Shown: positions 1 to 7,972 of the stretch, one piece after another
Position numbering within the stretch: position 1 is the stretch's first letter
Layout: every line of letters starts with the position of its first letter
NCBI GenBank assembly: GCA_035493915.1
Contig: DATJHN010000201.1
Coordinates: 6,387 to 70,386, forward strand
DNA from: Bordetella_C sp035493915
GTDB lineage: Bacteria > Pseudomonadota > Gammaproteobacteria > Burkholderiales > Burkholderiaceae_B
DNA length: 64,000 nt
Reading direction: 5' to 3'
Made by a program: the position numbers and the translations under genes
The notes under the pieces: generated by a model
The model's database searches: none
The model's input: the letters and a program-made list of their open reading frames with translations, nothing else
Told to the model about the DNA's origin: nothing

Positions 1-2
1 AC

Positions 3-107
3 GTTCCGGGATTGCAGGCGCCGGGCGCGTTCTGGTGGGTTCTTTGCCTGATGGCGGCGCTGGGTGCCGGGATGCTGTTGCTGTTGAAGAAGCTGAAGCT
101 TTTCTAA
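3..107 (+). CDS. C-terminal end of CorA/ZntB-like metal ion transporter (partial)
   Basis: Only the last 34 codons lie in the window, with the TAA at 105-107. They read as a short hydrophilic stretch (VPGLQAPGAFWW), a hydrophobic helix (VLCLMAALGAGMLLLL) and a basic tail (KKLKLF). A periplasmic loop with a Pro-Gly turn, a final membrane helix and a Lys/Arg-rich cytoplasmic end is the usual finish of CorA-family Mg2+/Zn2+/Co2+ channels, and the sequence most resembles ZntB-like members. The diagnostic GMN motif would lie upstream and cannot be checked. A hairpin at 120-139 follows the stop codon. Other short-helix membrane proteins could end similarly, so the family call is tentative. Confidence 0.5.
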   Translation, partial: VPGLQAPGAFWWVLCLMAALGAGMLLLLKKLKLF

Positions 108-119
108 GGGCAGTGTGGT

Positions 120-139
120 CCGCGGCCCGGAGGCCGCGG
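120..139. terminator. GC hairpin terminator between convergent genes
   Basis: CCGCGGCC and GGCCGCGG form a perfect 8-bp stem with a CGGA loop, followed on the plus strand by CTTTA. It lies between the stop of the CorA-like gene at 107 and the stop of the minus-strand phosphate transporter at 145, so it may serve both directions. The T-tract is short. Confidence 0.6.
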
Positions 140-144
140 CTTTA

Positions 145-1767
145 TCAGAACACGTGGCGCAGTATCCAGTACAGCCCGCCGGACAGCAACATGGCGGCCG
201 GCAGGGTCAGCACCCAGGCCAGGGCCAGGTTGCGCAGCGTCGACCATTGCAGGCCGGAGCGGTTGGCGGCCATCGTGCCGGCCACGCCCGAGGACAGCAC
301 GTGCGTCGTCGATACCGGCAGGCCATACATGTCCGCCGCGCCGATGGTCAGCATGGCCACGACTTCGGCCGATGCGCCTTGCGCATAGGTCAGGTGGGTC
401 TTGCCGATCTTTTCGCCCACGGTCACGACGATGCGCTTCCAGCCAACCATGGTACCCAGGCCCAGCGCGATCGCCACCGCCACCTTCACCCACAGGGGGA
501 TGAACTTGGTGGACGCGTCGAGTTCCTTCCTGAACGCATCGACATTGGCCTGCGTGTCGTGGTCGAAGCCGGAGTCGCCGTTCTTCTTCAGGTGGCCGAT
601 GGTTTCCGACGCCAGGTACATGTCGTTGCGGACGTTGCCCACGGCCTCGGCGGGCACGGCGGCCAGCGTGCCGTAGTGGCCGACCTGGTCTCCGATGGAG
701 CTCGTCAGCGCGGCCAGCGCGGGCACTACGTTGGGGTTCATCTCATTCGTGCGGATATACGTCGTCAGCGTCGTGCGTGCATTGGCTGTCGTCGGCGCGG
801 GCGTGGGCGCGGCCTTGGTCAGGGACTGCTGCGTGGCCTGGGCTACCGCGACGAAGCGGTTCATGTCGTCGGTGGGCATGGCGCGATTCAGGCCATAGGT
901 CAGGGGCACGGTACCCACCAGGATCAGCATGATCAGGCCCATGCCTTTCTGGCCGTCGTTCGAACCGTGTGCGAAGGACACGCCGGTGCAGGTCAGGACC
1001 AGCAGGCCGCGGATCCACCAGGGCGGCGGGCTGTCAGCCTTGGGTTCCTGGTACAGCTCGCGGTTCTTGACGAAGGAGCGCAGCACGACCAGCAGCAGCG
1101 CGGAACAGATAAAGCCCACGATCGGCGAAACCAGCAGCGTCACGCCGACGCTCTGGGCCTGACCCCAATCGACGCCGGCGGTGCCGTCACGGCCGTTCAT
1201 CAGGGCATTGGCCACTCCCACGCCGATGATGGAGCCGATCAGCGTATGCGAGGATGATGCCGGCAATCCCAGCCACCACGTGGCCAGGTTCCACATGATG
1301 GCGGCGATCAACAGGGAGAACACCATCGCGAAGCCCGCGCCGGAACCAACTTGCAGAATCAGTTCCACCGGCAGCAGCGAAATAATGCCGAAGGCCACCG
1401 CGCCGCTGGACAGCAGCACGCCGATGAAATTGAACAGGCCCGACCACATTACCGCGAAGTTGGGCGGCAGCGAGTTGGTGTAGATCACCGTCGCCACGGC
1501 ATTCGCCGTATCGTGAAAGCCGTTGACGAACTCGAAGCCCAGCGCGATCAGCAGCGCCACGCCCAGCAGCACCACGGGCAGGAAGGCGGTCATCCGCGCA
1601 TGCGAATTGTCCACGTCGGTGAACAGGCTGTAGCCGGTGTAAAGCAGGCCGATGGCCAACAGGCCGACGAAGACAATGATCGTCGTGGGACCGGTGCGCT
1701 GATCGAAGCGCGGTCGGGCCGCGCCGTGAGATGGCGGCAGGGCCGCGGTCTCGGTTGCGGAATTCAT
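145..1767 (-). CDS. PiT-family low-affinity inorganic phosphate transporter
   Basis: A 540-residue inner-membrane protein that would import phosphate with a coupling cation. It has about ten hydrophobic segments in two homologous halves, each with a PiT signature: residues around 80-95 read FVNGFHDTANAVATVIYT, and a later copy reads SFAHGSNDGQKGMG. A hydrophilic loop of about 140 residues between the halves is typical of PitA-like proteins. The ATG is preceded by AGAGAGG about 8 bases upstream. It lies 69 bp downstream of the PPK2 gene on the same strand, so phosphate import and polyphosphate chemistry are probably co-expressed from the promoter near 2800. Specificity for phosphate rather than sulfate is inferred from the family and the PPK2 neighbour. 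Confidence 0.9.
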   Translation of the reverse strand: MNSATETAALPPSHGAARPRFDQRTGPTTIIVFVGLLAIGLLYTGYSLFTDVDNSHARMTAFLPVVLLGVALLIALGFEFVNGFHDTANAVATVIYTNSLPPNFAVMWSGLFNFIGVLLSSGAVAFGIISLLPVELILQVGSGAGFAMVFSLLIAAIMWNLATWWLGLPASSSHTLIGSIIGVGVANALMNGRDGTAGVDWGQAQSVGVTLLVSPIVGFICSALLLVVLRSFVKNRELYQEPKADSPPPWWIRGLLVLTCTGVSFAHGSNDGQKGMGLIMLILVGTVPLTYGLNRAMPTDDMNRFVAVAQATQQSLTKAAPTPAPTTANARTTLTTYIRTNEMNPNVVPALAALTSSIGDQVGHYGTLAAVPAEAVGNVRNDMYLASETIGHLKKNGDSGFDHDTQANVDAFRKELDASTKFIPLWVKVAVAIALGLGTMVGWKRIVVTVGEKIGKTHLTYAQGASAEVVAMLTIGAADMYGLPVSTTHVLSSGVAGTMAANRSGLQWSTLRNLALAWVLTLPAAMLLSGGLYWILRHVF

Positions 1768-1836
1768 GGGTATGCCTCTCTAGTTGGAAGAATGACCAGG
1801 CCCGCGCCGGCATCGGACCGGCGCGAGACGCATCTC

Positions 1837-2754
1837 TTAGTACAGTTCCGGGACAATGATCTCGGCCGGAACGGGGTGGCGGACATAATCCGCGTGGCGC
1901 TCGCGCGGGGGCAGCACGATGGTCGGGCGCTCGATCTCCTGGTATTTCATCTGCGTCAGGAGATGCGCGATGCAATTCAGGCGAGCGCGCTTTTTGTCGA
2001 CGGCCTGCACCACCCACCAGGGCGCTTCGGGAATATGCGTGCGTTCCAGCATGGTTTCCTTGGCGCGCGTATAGGCTTCCCAACGGCGCCGCGATTCCAG
2101 GTCCATGGGGCTGAGCTTCCACTGTTTCAGCGGATCGTTGATGCGGCCCAGGAAGCGCAGATGCTGCTCTTCATCGGTAATGGAAAACCAGTACTTGATC
2201 AGCTGGATGCCCGAGCGGACCAGCATTTTTTCGAACTCGGGCACGTCGCGGAAGAACTCTTCGTACTGGTCGTCGTTGCAGAAGCCCATGACGTGCTCGA
2301 CGCCGGCGCGGTTGTACCAGCTACGGTCGAACAGCACGATTTCGCCGGCGGCCGGCAGATGCGAGACGTAGCGCTGGAAATACCACTGCGTGCGCTCGCG
2401 GTCGTTGGGCGCGGGCAGGGCGGCCACGCGGGCCACGCGGGGGTTCAGGCGCTGCGTAATGCGTTTGATCACGCCGCCCTTGCCGGCGGCATCGCGGCCT
2501 TCGAACAGGATCACCACCTTGTGGCCGGTCGCGACCACCCAGTTCTGCAGCTTTACCAGCTCGCCTTGCAGGCGGAACAGCTCGCGAAAGTAAGTGCGGC
2601 GCCAGGCCTTCTCTTCGTCGGAGGGCATGTGGGCGGGCTCGCCCTGTAATTCCTCGTACGTGCGGTCTTCCAGTTCCAGTTCGAGTTCTTCGTCGTAATG
2701 GTCGGCCACGTCGCGGTGTATCCGGCGCACCAGTTCATCGTCAATCGCATCCAC
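1837..2754 (-). CDS. ppk2: Polyphosphate kinase 2 (class I PPK2)
   Basis: A 305-residue single-domain PPK2, a cytoplasmic enzyme that transfers phosphate between polyphosphate and nucleoside diphosphates. The Walker A loop GRDAAGKGG is at residues 86-94 and the Walker B/lid segment LFDRSWYNR at 141-149, both hallmarks of the P-loop PPK2 fold. An acidic N-terminal extension (about residues 15-45) precedes the core, and the length fits one-domain enzymes rather than fused two-domain forms. The start is GTG, supported by AGGGAG six bases upstream (2761-2766); a nearby ATG is out of frame. It is the first gene of an operon with the PiT transporter. A Pho-box-like site 33-50 bases upstream suggests induction by phosphate limitation. 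Preference for ADP or GDP cannot be told by eye. Confidence 0.92.
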   Translation of the reverse strand: MDAIDDELVRRIHRDVADHYDEELELELEDRTYEELQGEPAHMPSDEEKAWRRTYFRELFRLQGELVKLQNWVVATGHKVVILFEGRDAAGKGGVIKRITQRLNPRVARVAALPAPNDRERTQWYFQRYVSHLPAAGEIVLFDRSWYNRAGVEHVMGFCNDDQYEEFFRDVPEFEKMLVRSGIQLIKYWFSITDEEQHLRFLGRINDPLKQWKLSPMDLESRRRWEAYTRAKETMLERTHIPEAPWWVVQAVDKKRARLNCIAHLLTQMKYQEIERPTIVLPPRERHADYVRHPVPAEIIVPELY

Positions 2755-3197
2755 ATCCAGCTCCCTGTTGACTGCAGGGGGATGCTATGACGCATCGATG
2801 ACAACGAAGTTACGGTCGCAAGGGTTCAGGCTTGGCTCTTGAAACCGTCTTCTTCCGAAATGGAAGGTTTAGAAATAATTGGCTCATGTGCGACCACTAA
2901 GTGAATCTAATCGCAATAAGACGCGCCGTTGGCATCACATATGAAACCTTCGTCCATTTGCGCCAGGGCGTATGGGGCTCACCCCCCATCCTGCTGCTTT
3001 TCCCCACCATACGCCCGATGGAAGGGATGAGCACCCACGTGACAGCATGCATGCAGGTCGTATTCCTGACGAAATGTAAGGCGTAGGACCTTGGCAGCCG
3101 TCGTTTCTCCTAAGCCGCATCCGACTGCTTGACTGCATCGGTATGCCGGGTTGACCGCGGTATTCCGGGTGGGTGACATAGAGGCCACACGTTCATC
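2755..3197. other. 443-bp intergenic region between divergent operons
   Basis: It separates the minus-strand ppk2 operon from the plus-strand SGNH/MBOAT pair. The ppk2-proximal part holds the Pho-box-like repeat at 2787-2804. The AT-richer stretch around 2865-2930 could carry promoters. Short open frames (for example 2901-3086) have no recognisable domain, and I do not consider them genes. I see no RNA gene. Confidence 0.5.
2787..2804 (-). promoter_or_regulatory. Candidate PhoB-binding Pho box upstream of ppk2
   Basis: On the minus strand this reads TTGTCAT-CGAT-GCGTCAT: two 7-bp direct repeats with a 4-bp spacer. The Pho box is known as two CTGTCAT-like repeats separated by four bases. The repeats match at 6/7 and 5/7 positions, and the site sits 33-50 bases before the ppk2 GTG. 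The match is what I see; PhoB control is inferred. Confidence 0.55.
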
Positions 3198-4217
3198 GTG
3201 CAAAAAGAAAACGTGGATTCCCTGCAAGCCATGAGCGTGGCGATCCCCGGCCAGGCGGATAGACGGGACGTGGATACGCCCGCGCGCTCGGTCATGCGAT
3301 TCGTCGTGATCGCGGCACTGGTCTGGATCGCATTGGATTGGTGCTATACGAAGTTCCCGATGATCCGTCCGGGCGCGGATATCGTAATGGAAGCCAAGTT
3401 CCAGTCCCTGGTAAAAGCGCGCATGTTCTCGTCCGAGGACCGCCATCGCATCCTGGTATTCGGCAACAGCAAGACGCTGGCGGGATTCCGGCCCGAGGAA
3501 TTCGATGCGTCATTCAAGCCGGGCGTGCATTCATACAACCTGGGGCTGCCCGGCGACGCGCGCATCCTGCCTATCCTGAAAGCCGCGCTGGCGGCGGGCA
3601 ATATCCCCACGCATGTGTTCCTGACCGTGCCGTGGGACAACAAGCCCAAGCCCACGTTACTGGACTACCTGCGCGACGACGAAACCATCCTGTACACGCT
3701 GATCCCATTCCGCGACCTGCCGCGCGACATCGTTTCCTTCGTCGCCACCAGCCACTTCCAGTTTCGCCAGCGCTACCAGGAAAGCCGGCACGAACGGGAT
3801 CGGATGCTGGCGCAGCGCGGATGGTATTTCATCAAGGGGCAAAGCTTTTTCCCGAGTGGAGAGTTGCCCGACGACTACAGCATTCCCACCGACCATCCCG
3901 ACGAATTCATTCCGCGCGCCATTCCGGCGGAGTCCTTTGTGCTGAGCGAACTGGACCGGATGTCGCGGCAGTACGGTTTCAAGGTGATCCTGGTTCCCGG
4001 CAACATGCGCCGCCATGCGGAAGCGCCGGCACCCGTCGCGGACGAGAAGCGCGGCATGGATATTCCCGGCCATGCGGGCATGCGCGTTATCGGCCCCGAC
4101 TACTGGATCTATCCACCCAAGGACTATTCCGATGCGGTGCACCTGAATCCGATCGGAGCCACGGCATATACGCGCGACCTGGCGCGGCTGGTGGCCGATA
4201 GCGGAGTATTGAACTGA
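3198..4217 (+). CDS. Membrane-anchored SGNH-like hydrolase/acyltransferase partner of MBOAT
   Basis: A 339-residue protein with one N-terminal membrane helix (about 33-50) and an exported domain. A block-I-like motif, FGNSKT with Ser91, and a C-terminal DAVHLN (Asp312, His315) fit the Ser/Asp-x-x-His arrangement of SGNH/GDSL esterases and AlgJ/AlgX-like O-acetylation proteins. The gene overlaps the next one by a single base (TGATG), so it is translationally coupled to the MBOAT gene. In such pairs the MBOAT moves acyl groups across the membrane and the SGNH protein places them on an extracellular glycan. The GTG start at 3198 lacks a clear ribosome-binding site; an in-frame ATG at 3231 is an alternative. 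No glycan biosynthesis genes are adjacent, so the substrate is unknown. Confidence 0.7.
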   Translation: MQKENVDSLQAMSVAIPGQADRRDVDTPARSVMRFVVIAALVWIALDWCYTKFPMIRPGADIVMEAKFQSLVKARMFSSEDRHRILVFGNSKTLAGFRPEEFDASFKPGVHSYNLGLPGDARILPILKAALAAGNIPTHVFLTVPWDNKPKPTLLDYLRDDETILYTLIPFRDLPRDIVSFVATSHFQFRQRYQESRHERDRMLAQRGWYFIKGQSFFPSGELPDDYSIPTDHPDEFIPRAIPAESFVLSELDRMSRQYGFKVILVPGNMRRHAEAPAPVADEKRGMDIPGHAGMRVIGPDYWIYPPKDYSDAVHLNPIGATAYTRDLARLVADSGVLN

Positions 4218-5656
4218 TGCTATTCAACTCGTTCGAATTCTTCGCATTCTTTATCGTTTTCCTGGTGGCGTTCTTTACGGTGCCGGCGAAGCGTCAGCCA
4301 CTGGTACTGCTGCTGGCGAGCTATCTGTTCTACATGGGCTGGCGTCCGTCCTTTGCCATCCTGCTGGCGTTTACCACCATCGTGGACTTCACCACCGCGC
4401 TGGCGATGGACAAGGCCCGTACCCAGGCGGGGCGGCGGCTGGCGATGATCGCCGCGCTGACGATCAATCTGGGCATCCTGGGCACGGTCAAATACCTGGA
4501 TTTCCTGATTTCGAACATCGTGGGCATTACGGGATTCTTCGGCATCGAAATCCCGGCCTATGCGTTGGGGCTGATCCTGCCCGTGGGCATTTCCTTCTAC
4601 ACATTCCAATCGGTCGGCTACACCCTGGACGTGTACAACCGCCGCATTCCGGTGGAGAAGGATTTCATCACCTACGCCCAGTACGTCTCGTTCTTTCCTC
4701 AATTGGTGGCCGGCCCGATCGAGCGTGGAGGGCACATGCTGCCGCAGTTCCGCCGCACGCACGTATTCCGCTACGACAATCTGGTCAGCGGCGGGTGGCT
4801 GATCGGCTATGGGCTGTTCAAGAAGATGTGCATCGCCGATGCCATTTCTCCTTTCGTCGCGGGTATCTACGCCAATCCGGACGCCTACTCGGGTGGCTAC
4901 CACGCGCTGGCTGCCGTGCTGTTCGCCGTGCAGATCTATTGCGATTTCTCCGGCTATTCGGATATCGCGCGCGGCGCCGCGCGCATCATGGACTGCGAGT
5001 TGATGATCAACTTCAAGCAGCCGTACTTTTCGGCCAGCCTGACCGAATTCTGGCGGCGCTGGCATATCTCGCTGTCGTCGTGGTTTCGCGATTACCTGTA
5101 TATGCCGCTGGGGGGCAGCCGCCAGAACGGCCTGACCGCGGCGCGCAACGTGGTGATCGTGTTCGTGGTCAGCGGGTTCTGGCACGGCGCGGCCTGGACC
5201 TTCATCATCTGGGGGGCGTTGCACGGGCTGGGACTGGTGGTGGAACGCTGGTTTCGCGATACGCCGGTAAAACAGCGCCTGACCGATGCGCTGCCGCGGC
5301 TGACACCCATGCTGGCGCGCACCTGGACGCTGCTGCTGGTGCTGGCCGGCTGGATATTCTTCCGCGCCGACACCTTGCCCGATGCGCTTAATGTCTTCCG
5401 CCACCTGGGCACCGGCGGGGCGTTTTCCTATGGGACATTCAATACCCTGGGTCTGGCGGCGTTTCAAAGCGCGACCCTGGTGTTGTCGCTCGCCTTGTTG
5501 TTCGCCATCGATTTCCAGCTGGTCTACCACCCCGAACGCCTGAGCCGGCTGGCGCGCATGCGGTCGGTAAATACCTTGGCCGGCGTCGCACTGGCTTACT
5601 ACGTCTTCCTGTTCGGCGTGTTCGGCAGAACCGAGTTCATTTATTTCCAGTTCTGA
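4217..5656 (+). CDS. MBOAT-family O-acyltransferase (AlgI-like)
   Basis: A 479-residue polytopic membrane protein of the membrane-bound O-acyltransferase family. Features include the AlgI-type segment FYTFQSVGYTLDVYNRR (about 127-143), SFFPQLVAGPIER (158-170), LTEFWRRWHISLSSWFRDYL with His283, and the catalytic WHGAAW motif with His323. About ten hydrophobic stretches and this length are normal for AlgI/DltB-like bacterial MBOATs. It should carry acyl groups, usually acetyl, from the cytoplasm to an exported polymer together with the SGNH protein encoded immediately upstream. No alginate, cellulose or lipoteichoic-acid genes are nearby, so the acylated polymer is undetermined. Confidence 0.9.
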   Translation: MLFNSFEFFAFFIVFLVAFFTVPAKRQPLVLLLASYLFYMGWRPSFAILLAFTTIVDFTTALAMDKARTQAGRRLAMIAALTINLGILGTVKYLDFLISNIVGITGFFGIEIPAYALGLILPVGISFYTFQSVGYTLDVYNRRIPVEKDFITYAQYVSFFPQLVAGPIERGGHMLPQFRRTHVFRYDNLVSGGWLIGYGLFKKMCIADAISPFVAGIYANPDAYSGGYHALAAVLFAVQIYCDFSGYSDIARGAARIMDCELMINFKQPYFSASLTEFWRRWHISLSSWFRDYLYMPLGGSRQNGLTAARNVVIVFVVSGFWHGAAWTFIIWGALHGLGLVVERWFRDTPVKQRLTDALPRLTPMLARTWTLLLVLAGWIFFRADTLPDALNVFRHLGTGGAFSYGTFNTLGLAAFQSATLVLSLALLFAIDFQLVYHPERLSRLARMRSVNTLAGVALAYYVFLFGVFGRTEFIYFQF

Positions 5657-5704
5657 ATCCGCGGCGCAATTGCTATCATCGCGGCACCGTTACCGGAGCC
5701 CGCC

Positions 5705-6595
5705 ATGGACCGCCGCCGTCTCGAATGTTTTCTGGCCCTGGCCGAGGAACTGCATTTCCACCGCGCCGCGGTGCGCTGCCACATGACCCAGCCCGCGCTC
5801 AGCCAGCAACTGCGGGCCTTGGAAGATCAACTGCAGGTGCAACTGGTGTACCGCAGTAAACGGCATGTATCCCTGACACGCGCCGGCGAAGTATTCCTGG
5901 ACGAAGTGCGCAAGATCCTGCGCACGATGGACCGCGCCGTCGATGCGGCGCGCCGTACCGAAAAAGGCGAGATCGGCCAGCTGACCATAGGCGTGACGGC
6001 GCCGGCGCTGTACATCGTATTCCCGGAGATCGTGCGCGAATTCAACCTGCGCCTTCCGGAGGTCGGCATCGTCGTACATGACATGACGACCGCGGAACAG
6101 GAGCAGGCGCTGCGCAACCGCACAATCCAGCTGGGTGTCGTGCATCCACCGCTGGAAGATGCGTCGCTGTCATGCCAGACGATCGCCACCACGGCATTCA
6201 ATATCGTGCTGTCCGATCTTAATCCGCTGGCCAAGCGCAGGCGGCTGACGTTGCGGGATCTGGCCAATGAGCAGTTCATCATTTTTCCCCGTACCATCGG
6301 CCCGCAGCTGTACGACCACATCATCAGTTTGTGCCAGGCGGAAGGCTTCAGCCCCAAGGTCATCCTGGAAACCACGCCGGCGCAATCCATCATCGCCATG
6401 GCGGCCGCGGACTTCGGCATCGGCTTCATCGCTTCCGAACACCAGATGCTGGCGCGCCCGGGCGTGGTGTTCCGCAAGTTGTCCGGCGTGATGCCGCATC
6501 TATCGCTGGGCGTAGCCTACGATGCCACGGACGTGTCGCCCGCCATGAAGGTCTTCCTGGAGATCGCGCAGCGGGTCGGCGGCCAGGTGCGCTAG
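5705..6595 (+). CDS. LysR-type transcriptional regulator (likely regulator of the 6733-17412 cluster)
   Basis: A 296-residue LysR regulator. The N-terminal winged helix-turn-helix reads RRLECFLALAEELHFHRAA with the recognition region MTQPALSQQLRALE at about 28-41, followed by the coinducer-binding domain, with no truncation. It is transcribed in the same direction as the long catabolic cluster that begins 137 bp downstream, rather than divergently as in many LysR systems. Control of that cluster is inferred from adjacency alone. The inducer would be the substrate or an intermediate, unknown here. Confidence 0.88.
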   Translation: MDRRRLECFLALAEELHFHRAAVRCHMTQPALSQQLRALEDQLQVQLVYRSKRHVSLTRAGEVFLDEVRKILRTMDRAVDAARRTEKGEIGQLTIGVTAPALYIVFPEIVREFNLRLPEVGIVVHDMTTAEQEQALRNRTIQLGVVHPPLEDASLSCQTIATTAFNIVLSDLNPLAKRRRLTLRDLANEQFIIFPRTIGPQLYDHIISLCQAEGFSPKVILETTPAQSIIAMAAADFGIGFIASEHQMLARPGVVFRKLSGVMPHLSLGVAYDATDVSPAMKVFLEIAQRVGGQVR

Positions 6596-6732
6596 GACTC
6601 CCGCATTTGCCCACGGGCGGTGCCGGCTGTGATAAGTAAAACTACTCAATAGAGTCAAAAAAAGAATTGGAGCTTTTCTAGCGCTGCTCCTATTGTCTGC
6701 TGCATCAGATAAATAAAGCAGGAGACAAAGCG
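6596..6732 (+). promoter_or_regulatory. Promoter region of the dehydratase-TRAP-hydantoinase cluster
   Basis: A 137-bp AT-richer gap holding two interrupted inverted repeats. GGAGC (6669-6673) and GCTCC (6686-6690) flank TTTTCTAGCGCT. The ribosome-binding site for the first enzyme is GGAGAC at about 6721-6726. The repeat is a candidate LysR operator, but its match to a T-N11-A site is not compelling. Confidence 0.35.
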
Positions 6733-7947
6733 ATGACGCCCTTGCAGGCCGCCGCGCCAGATTCCGGGCCGCCCATTAAAATCGTCAGCGTTCGCACGAT
6801 CGTCGTGAATGCCCAGATGCGCAACTGGATTTTCGTCAAGGTGCAAACCGACCAGGACGGACTGTACGGCTGGGGTGAAGCCAGCCTGAACTGGAAAACG
6901 CGCGCCGTCACGGGAACGGTCGAAGACCTGGAACCGCTGCTGATCGGCCGCGATCCCCGCGATATCGAACAATGCGTGCGGGCCATGCACAAGCACAGCT
7001 ACTACAAGCTGGGCATCATCGGCGTCACCGCCATCAGCGGCATCGAGCACGCGCTGTGGGATATCTTCGCCAAGAGCCTTGGTGTTCCCGTCTGGCGCCT
7101 GCTGGGCGGCAAGGTGCGGGACAAGGTGCGGCTGTACACCCATCTGGGCCTGGGCGACATGAAGTCCGTGTACGAGACCTTCGACCACGGAAAATTGCGC
7201 GACAGCGCGTTGCAAGTGGTGGAGAAGGGCTACGACGCCCTGAAGGTGGTGTTCATCCCCTATGGCAACCATGTATCGTCGATCGCCGCGCAGAAGCACG
7301 TCGGCAAGCTGATGGAAACCGTGCGCAATGCGGTGGGTGAGTCGGTCGATATCATGGTCGACTTCCATGGCCGACCCGGCTCCATCGCGGCGGCCCTGGG
7401 CTTTATCCAGGAACTGGCGCCGTATCGTCCCATGTTCTGCGAGGAGCCCGTGCAACCCGGCGATACAGCTGCCTTGCGAGAGATCGCCTTGCGCGCGCCG
7501 TGCCCTATCGCCTCCGGCGAAAGGCTGGTGGGCCTGAACGAATTCATGCCGGTGCTGACCGGCAAGGCGGTGCATGTCGCGCAGCCCGACCTGAACCATA
7601 CCGGCGGCCTGCTGGAAGGCAAGCGCATCGCCGCCGTCGCCGAAGCCGAACTCATCGGTATCGCACCGCATAATCCGAATGGTCCCATCGCCGGCGTCGC
7701 GGCATTGCACTATGACGTGTCCACGCCCAATTTCCTGATCCAGGAAGAAATGAGCGGCGCCGTTCCCTGGTACGACGACGTGGTGCAGACGCCGCTGCGG
7801 CGGGTCGGCACGCACTGGGAGATACCGCACGCACCCGGCCTGGGTGTGGAGATCAATGAAGCGGAAGCCGCCAAGCATCCCTTCCAGCAGGAAGTCATGC
7901 ACGCTACTGGCGCGGTGCTGGACGACGGCACCATCGTGGAATGGTAA
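6733..7947 (+). CDS. Mandelate racemase/muconate lactonizing (enolase) superfamily, galactonate dehydratase-like
   Basis: A 404-residue enolase-superfamily protein. Such enzymes abstract the proton alpha to a carboxylate and commonly dehydrate acid sugars. Expected metal ligands are visible: MVDFHGRP (Asp210), CEEPVQP (Glu237/238) and SGERLV (Glu263), plus the general base in HNPNGP (His313). The WRLLGG segment and the catalytic His on the seventh strand are typical of the D-galactonate dehydratase subgroup, but the substrate cannot be assigned by eye. It is the first gene of the cluster, with GGAGAC upstream. The TRAP transporter two genes on suggests the substrate is an imported organic acid. 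It resembles the second enolase-superfamily gene at 61752 only at superfamily level. Confidence 0.82.
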   Translation: MTPLQAAAPDSGPPIKIVSVRTIVVNAQMRNWIFVKVQTDQDGLYGWGEASLNWKTRAVTGTVEDLEPLLIGRDPRDIEQCVRAMHKHSYYKLGIIGVTAISGIEHALWDIFAKSLGVPVWRLLGGKVRDKVRLYTHLGLGDMKSVYETFDHGKLRDSALQVVEKGYDALKVVFIPYGNHVSSIAAQKHVGKLMETVRNAVGESVDIMVDFHGRPGSIAAALGFIQELAPYRPMFCEEPVQPGDTAALREIALRAPCPIASGERLVGLNEFMPVLTGKAVHVAQPDLNHTGGLLEGKRIAAVAEAELIGIAPHNPNGPIAGVAALHYDVSTPNFLIQEEMSGAVPWYDDVVQTPLRRVGTHWEIPHAPGLGVEINEAEAAKHPFQQEVMHATGAVLDDGTIVEW

Positions 7948-7972
7948 GCCCGCCGAATCGAATAAAGACCAA

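Noticed and set aside
1351..2649. 432-codon open frame antisense to PiT and PPK2
   Set aside because: Shadow frame: low-complexity residues, covered by two well-motifed minus-strand genes.
2901..3086. 61-codon frame in the ppk2 upstream region
   Set aside because: No motif, no ribosome-binding site and no conserved neighbours; likely chance.
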